Below, piece after piece: positions 58,020-64,000 of a stretch of DNA of 64,000 nt. Each line of letters begins with the position of its first letter. The first letter of the stretch is position 1. Made by a program: the position numbers and the translations under genes. The stretch comes from Maratus speciosus. Taxonomy: Eukaryota; Arthropoda; Arachnida; Araneae; Salticidae. The stretch is taken from NCBI GenBank assembly GCA_963932465.1, contig OZ010786.1:445086619-445150618 (forward strand), read 5' to 3'. The notes below the pieces were generated by a model. It made no database searches. It saw nothing but the letters and a program-made list of their open reading frames with translations, and was not told the DNA's origin.

Positions 58020-59130
58020 CGTGCTAGTGTAACTACAGCAAATCTGCTAACATAGAATCACTAGGAGCAAAAAAAAAAGTTCCATTTTAGACAGGTTTAG
58101 GTACAAAAAAAAAAGTTCCATAATAGACAGGTTTCTGTCTGAGCAAATATATTTGTATGATATTCCATTCGCTGGAACTGTGAAATTTCTCCATTTAAGA
58201 CTGGATTCTGTTTACACAGTTCAGTTTTCACAGGTTTTACTGCATTTTCTCATTTGTGATATATGTATTGCTGAATTTTTTTTTTTTTTTTAAATTAGGA
58301 TTATCCTAATGTTTGCTTTTAAATATGTTGAAAACTACTATTAATTCTATGTAAATTCACAGCATATTTTTTCTACTTTCAAAGAACTGAAATTATATCT
58401 TAAAAAGCTAATGGTTATAAAATTTAGTAAAGACTGGTAAGAAAAAATAGCTAAAAATCAAAGAAAATTTCCATTTTAGATAGGTGTCCGTTTCAATATG
58501 TATAATTATATGGTATTCCTTTCATTAGAACCATGATGTTTCTTCATTAATGCAGGATTTTGCTATGAACAGTTCTTTCATTACAAACAAAACTTTCATT
58601 GTACTAGTGAAAGAAATACCATGCAATCATGCCTGCTAAGATAGAAACCTGTCTAAAGAAGAATGTTCCTTTGGTCCCTAGTGATTTTGTTTTAGAAGGT
58701 TTTAGTATATTAGCTGTCCATTAATTTAACAATTAATAATGAATTGGAAAGTACAGTAAACCTGTTATAATGCAATTGAAAAAAAAATTCTATTTTAGAT
58801 ATATTTCCATTTTAGCTGGTAGATTTATAGAGTACTTTTTTGTCGGATCTATGAAAATTTTCCATTAAAGCCAGAATTTTGCTATGGAAAAGTTCCATTT
58901 ACACAAATTTTACTATTTATATAAATTAACCTACATAAATTAGGACTTACATGTAATATTAAGCACTAATTTATTATATCATATTATGTACAATTAAACC
59001 TAAAAAGGAATTGTTAAAATCAAAGTTCCATTTTAGACAGGTTTCCATCTTAGCAGGCATAATTATATGGTGTTCCTTCTGTTGGGACCATGATATTTTT
59101 CCATTTAAGACAGAATTCTATTTTCGCAGG
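58020..59130. repeat. Cluster of pogo-like repeat modules
   Basis: Modules with TTCCATTTTAGACAGGTTTC, then TTATATGGTATTCC, then a CATTTAAGACAGGAT-like phrase recur near 58078-58210, 58470-58560, 58785-58880 and 59025-59110. An inverted one lies near 58600-58690, and ACAGTAAACCTGTTATAATG occurs at 58754. A related phrase (AGTAAAACCTGCTAAAACGA) is at 27440. Boundaries are unclear, and it is probably several overlapping pogo-like insertions. Confidence 0.6.
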
Positions 59131-60966
59131 TTTCCAAGAGTGAGAAGCAGAAATTTTGGGAGGAGGGGATAACTGGATAATTTAACTGATAGTATATTTA
59201 TTTATTGTCACTATACAATACTAAATTGGTCAGTTGTTTTTTTTATTATTATTAAAGAATTATAAAGGTTAAACTATGCATGTTTGCTACCAAAGGGATA
59301 AGCGATAATTTTGGTGGAGATGGGATGATTGATTAATTATTGTTACAGTAAAATGACAAATAAAGCAGAAAAATTTGAAAACAAATAATGGTTTTCAAAT
59401 TTTATGTACTGAAAATGGGGAAGGACAAGATTTTAGGGGGATTTAGAAGCTTCTTTTTTCTAAATGGAAACCTGCCAATATGCAAAACATTATCACATCT
59501 CTATTTACCTTTTTTACTTCTAAATTATTGATAAAAACAATGTTTGGTAATGTTATTTGCATATTGTTAAACAAGAAATTAATTTAAGGAGAATAAAAAT
59601 TTTAAATTTGTACTTTTATAAATTTGATACTTGCTAAAAATGTAAGTGTTAAGATTTATTTTGGATTTAGCATTTTATAAAAAGGGATTGTTAAGTAGTA
59701 AATTTTATATAATTTTCTTCCACGAACAATTGTAACAAATTTTTCATATTCTTATACTTTTAACTTATTTATAATGGCTCCAATTATACATATTAAGTAA
59801 CACATAGTGTTTTTATGAACATGTGAAATAAATTATACTCACATTTGTATGAAAAAAAAAAAAAATCAATCCAAGAAAATTTTTTATGTCAGGTAAAGTT
59901 ATTTTAACATAAATAAGACAGCGACTTTTTTCTGTGTTAAGATTTAATTTCAATAGGATTAAGTGCAATCTAAACAGAAAATCGACATTTCTTTAGTTAT
60001 ACTAATCATAAAATAAATAGAAAAAATGTTGCATTGATGTAGGGCTAAGTATGAAATATTTAATTGAACTATGCTTAAATACTTTACTGATATTTTCTTA
60101 CAATTAACCATGTGGATAAAATTTTGTATCAATGTACAGTTAGTAAAAAAAAATTTGATAGGGCTATGTTATAAAATTTTTAAGTTAGTTTCTAATAAAT
60201 TTTAATAAATATTTAAAATAAATTATTTAAAAAATTATTTAATAATATAAGTCACTTGTTATTAGAGTTTATTTCTTGTTAAAATTTTATTTTTATATTT
60301 GAACAAATTCCATAAATGTTCTATTAACATTATTAAAATGAAATGCTGAAAAAGCATCAAAGTGATTATTTATTGATTTAATTACTTAGAAGAAAAAAGA
60401 ACTTTAGTTTTGTCTATCTAACTGTGAGATTTGCTGTAGTCTTTAATTTTTGATAAGCTATTTACTTTCATATAGGTGAAATTTTAACTTTAACGAGCAT
60501 CTTATTTTTCCTTTCACGTAAATTTATATGCAGAATATCTCTTCTTATTATTGACCAATAACTAATTCCTAAGCCTTTAGTTTTAATGATATTGCAAAAA
60601 TGTTTCAAAAGTTTTTCTTCATCATATAAAAACTCTTTTATGTCAGATTTTTATAAAAGTGCTGGAATTTAAAATTTTATATGGGCTTTATGTCCTGTAA
60701 GTAAGTTATATTTTGAAAACCTTTCTTCATGCTCTAATAAGTAAAACAATGAAAATTCCATTTTTGTATAACCAAAACTTACTGAATTATGATTATTTGA
60801 ACTTTATGAATTTTCAGTATTTTTTTTTACCTTAAAAACATTTCTTGGGAAAGAGTCTTATTTTATGTCATTTCTGTGTTTAAAAGCCTCAAGCAATTCC
60901 ATAATTTAAAATATTTTATCGTTTTAATATTTATTTACTTATCACATTATTTTTGAATACCTACAG
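59131..60966. other. AT-rich intron-like sequence before exon 2
   Basis: Nothing is recognised beyond homopolymer runs. The 3' end has a pyrimidine-containing tract leading to the acceptor at 60965-60966. Confidence 0.5.
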
Positions 60967-61211
60967 ATATTTATTATAGTACTAGCCTTGAAGATCTCTC
61001 ACTGAAAACAGGAAGATATGGTAAATCTTGGGGATACGGCTGTTCTCATTGCAGCTATGTGGCTCAATATCCAAAAGATTTAAAGAAACATATTTTGATT
61101 CATACTGGAGAAAGACCATACCCATGTAAAGAATGTAATAAAAGATTTATGCGCATTGATCATTTAAAGGGGCATGTTAAAAGACTGCACTCTAAAAAAG
61201 TATTTAGATAA
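60967..61211 (+). CDS. Terminal exon 2: paired C2H2 zinc fingers
   Basis: Acceptor GAATACCTACAG, then two bases of a split codon and 80 codons to a stop at 61209-61211. After an acidic/serine linker (STSLEDLSLKTG) come C-x2-C-x12-H-x3-H (CSHC..HILIH), the TGERPYP linker and C-x2-C-x12-H-x4-H (CKECNKRF..HVKRLH). All ligands are intact. The exon has no ATG before the fingers, so it must be joined to an upstream exon, which supports the alternative-exon model rather than a stand-alone gene. It is most like the 62-kb exon, only about 0.9 kb away, suggesting a local duplication. Confidence 0.87.
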
Positions 61212-62142
61212 AACTGAATTTGTTTATAAATTGTCATAGTACTGATTGACATAAAATAATTATGTATTGTTTTATTCATTAGTCAATTAAGTATGTTGAA
61301 ATTCTTAGATTTCTAATAATTGAAGGGTCTGGGAGAAAATTAATAATGGTTCAATTTTTGTGAGATTTGAGGACATTTGGCAACCTTGGATAGAGGCAAA
61401 ATGGAATGTTGTCCTTAGAAAAAAAAAAAAAAAAACCAGTTGAAAATATGTATAAAGGTAACATTGGAAGTCCACACAAAAAACTGAAATAACTCATAAT
61501 AACTATCGTGTGACTAACATCATCCCATGATCCTTCAATTAGCATTTGCTATAAATTTTCTTTTTATTCAAAGTTATTATCACTTTTGCTTCTTTTTATG
61601 ATTATTAGTTTTCAAAAACTTCTACAGGATGTCTCCCAAAAATGTACACAACCTTTGATTATTGATAGTTATTATTTTCTGAACTTTTCAAACCCTTATG
61701 CTAATTTTGAGATATAGCATTTTAATCTCGCATGCTGTAAAATTTGATTTTCAATCTTACTTCCTGAGAAACTTGTCAGGCAGATTCTTTTGTGATCTTA
61801 AGAATGTTTTATTCCATTTCATATAAGTTATTTGGGTTCGTAAATATGTAAGGCTTTTCAGCATGTATATGCTTGATATATTACTATCAATTTCAAAAGT
61901 TTCCTGGATCCATGAAATTCACATTCGAAGTTTTGTTTAATACTGCCAACAGAAACTTCATTGTTCAAATGTAAATTTACAATCAAGTTAGTTACACAAA
62001 TGCAAAATAATAATAAATGCATTTTTGGGGCACAACCATGTATTTTTAGCAAGCTACTATTAGAATACATTTTAAACAAAATTCCATGCATGTTTTTCAA
62101 AAATAAATATATTTTCAAGTTACTGTTTTATTTCATCTGTAG
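61212..62142. other. Spacer between zinc-finger exons 2 and 3
   Basis: AT-rich. ACAGGATGTCTCCCAAAAATG at 61625 resembles a mariner terminus (the same style as the ACAGGGTG end at 47548), but no partner end was found. Confidence 0.45.
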
Positions 62143-62369
62143 ATTTCTTTCAAAATGTTATTAACCGTCAGCGGCGGTCCGAAGATCCAAATCGACGTTA
62201 TGGTTGCCAATTCTGCAAATATACTACTGACTATCTTAAAGATCTCAAAAAACATGTTTTGATTCATACTGGAGAAAGAAATTATGTGTGCAGCTTTTGT
62301 GGAAAACGTTTTCTTCTCCTACATCATTTAAAATATCATTTAAAAGCACTTCATTCAGTTGTTAATTAA
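62143..62369 (+). CDS. Terminal exon 3: paired C2H2 zinc fingers
   Basis: Acceptor TTTCATCTGTAG, two bases of a split codon, then 74 codons to a stop at 62367-62369. An arginine-rich linker (NRQRRSEDPNRR) precedes C-x2-C-x12-H-x3-H (CQFC..HVLIH), TGERNYV and C-x2-C-x12-H-x4-H (CSFCGKRF..HLKALH). All zinc ligands are present. Phase and finger spacing equal those of exon 2. The fingertip residues that set DNA specificity differ among the three exons (for instance RFTLKHHL, RFMRIDHL, RFLLLHHL), as expected if they give one factor different target sites. Confidence 0.87.
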
Positions 62370-63941
62370 AAGTATTAGTGTATAAATTTACATTTATATT
62401 AGTGTTATTTTGGGGTGTCAATATTTAATTTAGCAATTATGTTGGATTGCAGTCTTAAACAAAAATGTGTGTGTGTGTTTGTTTTTTTAAACTATGTATA
62501 CCATTTATAATATTCTACCATAGTTTATATATATATGTACACTAGGGTGGAACTTAAGTATAGGGTAAAAAAAAACTTTTTTGTTTTAATGTGTAATAGT
62601 GAAAACATTTTTCCTATTTGGATGTCTAAACTATCGGCTGAAAAGGTTTTTTAAAATTAATTTGTTTTCTGGTTCCTCAAGGACGTCAAAATTTAAAAAT
62701 TTCAGTATAAAGTAACTTAAAGTAAACAACGTACCTGTTAGCTTATATCTGCTAATATTAAGCAAATACTACCCAGGAGTCACCACTAGGCCCCCTTTGT
62801 TATGGATTAATTCAATTGGATATTCAACCTACTGGCTCATAACTCTTCTTAGGCAATCTTTGTCATTACATTGCAGGAATTCAACTTTCCCAAGATAAAG
62901 CCATCTCTTGCTTAATATATAAAGACGGTTGGCGCAGCTCGCAAGACAACTTTGACATACATTTCCACTGTTTGAGTATGACAAGGAATATCTAAAATTC
63001 AGGTGTTTGCCCTGTTTGTACTTTTTTTTTAAAGTTTTTCATCCGATCAGTCCATCGAGACAGGATCCATTTTTAATAGTCTATAATTTCAATATGTTCG
63101 CATTTTTTCAAGTTGCTTTCCTATTGATGCAAAAAATCCTTTACTGCCCATAGTGTTTCCAGCAAGATGTTGAAATGAGTATCTAGAGCATGTAATAAGC
63201 AAATTATCCACTGTAAAGTTTTTACTCGTACATTCTTGCTTCCAATGTTTTATAACTACAGATTTGTGTCCTGCATTGACGTTTCACACGCTAAATTTCA
63301 AACTTAAAATGTCCGTATTATTATTTAGAAAATACACCAAAATTGCAGTGGATATATTAATATAAGAAGACGATGTCAATGAAATATGACCAATATATTT
63401 TGATCCTGGATTTTGAACTAACACCACGTGTTCTTCTTTAATGATTTTTCGTTATACTTTTTTTCCTTTGCTTCAATTATCATAGTGTTATCCTCCTTTC
63501 TCCCATCAAAATACAAACCTTCTAAAATTAACTCATTTCATCTTTATTGTTTTTTAAAATTCTTCCTTTTCTTTTCTGTTTGTCTTCTTCAAGTCTATCT
63601 GTCAGTTACCTTTTATTTATTATCATAAGAAATTAAAATAACTTTTTCTTTCATTCATATTTCCTTTTCCTGTCTTGCTACACTTTTTTGTAGGTTTTAT
63701 ATCTATTGATCCTATTGCCCATCCCATATCTCTTTAGTCTTTAAGAAAGTGACATTCTTTTTCTGATACATGATAATATTTAGTGAATTTACACAAAGAA
63801 AAGTTTTTTGCATGATTACCTAACATTTTGCAATTATATATTGGATGTGGGATTATTCTTCCTAATCTTAATATGATGTTTCTTCATATTTTGACATTTC
63901 TCACAACGTTCTCTAATCATTTTTTATGATTTGTGTATCAG
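62370..63941. other. AT-rich intron-like sequence
   Basis: No exon is recognised. A phrase at 62551 (CACTAGGGTGGAACTTAAGT) looks like a transposon end, and 62700-62960 is slightly less AT-rich. The open frame at 63428-63628 is Phe/Leu/Ser low complexity. Confidence 0.45.
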
Positions 63942-64000
63942 AAACAGTTGGAATTGAAGGTCTCAGCAATATACTTTTAATTGTATCAGCAACAGCTTTA
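63942..64000 (+). CDS. Possible next exon, cut by the window edge
   Basis: ATGATTTGTGTATCAG is a fair acceptor. The phase used by the three zinc-finger exons (two bases, then ACA GTT GGA) stays open to the end of the window, whereas the other two frames stop. Only 59 bases are visible and no finger has begun, so this is a pointer rather than a gene call. Confidence 0.25.

Noticed and set aside
1..64000. tRNA, 5S rRNA or snRNA genes.
   Set aside because: No T-arm consensus with matching acceptor stem or other RNA-gene core was found by eye on either strand; a covariance-model scan would be decisive.

Overview
The window looks like nuclear DNA of an animal, most likely an arthropod and perhaps a chelicerate such as a spider. 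It is AT-rich, protein-coding exons are tiny and carry spliceosomal signals, and the rest is packed with eukaryotic transposable elements. The arthropod call rests on the transposon mix and an arthropod-type initiator in an LTR; the spider suggestion is only an impression. No prokaryotic gene, operon, tRNA or rRNA was recognised.

Host coding sequence is sparse. On the minus strand at 25.8 kb is a 22-codon first coding exon that matches the N-terminus of DOK4/5-type docking proteins and ends at a GTAAGT donor. On the plus strand, three small exons (43.1, 61.0 and 62.1 kb) each start at an AG acceptor in the same codon phase, encode a pair of C2H2 zinc fingers, and end in their own stop codon. 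This is the layout of interchangeable 3' terminal exons in lola-like BTB zinc-finger genes. A decayed relative lies at 56.2 kb, and a possible further exon opens at the right edge. The shared 5' exons are not visible here.

Everything else is mobile DNA, often nested. From left to right: the 3' part of a LINE ORF (1-1485); TA-, TTAA- and 8-bp-TSD MITEs; a pogo-like gene remnant split by a MITE (5.4-6.4 kb); a young LTR retrotransposon with no coding sequence and a regular array of palindromic motifs (6389-12129); a 1-kb near-perfect palindrome (12.5-13.5 kb); a hAT-like element carrying a G/C-rich minisatellite and another hAT-like element (16.8-19.8 kb); a 6.9-kb hAT-like element enclosing a 4-kb element with a 35-bp minisatellite (26.5-33.4 kb); more hAT- and pogo-like elements (33.6-42.4 kb); a dead mariner with two elements nested inside it (43.4-47.5 kb); and further TA elements (50.0-53.5 kb). 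From 53.5 kb onward the sequence is mostly AT-rich intron around the zinc-finger exons.

Most boundaries below come from matching terminal inverted repeats plus exact or near-exact target-site duplications read directly from the sequence. No transposase in the window appears intact, so these elements would have to be mobilised by enzymes encoded elsewhere. Superfamily names are inferred from duplication length and terminal bases.
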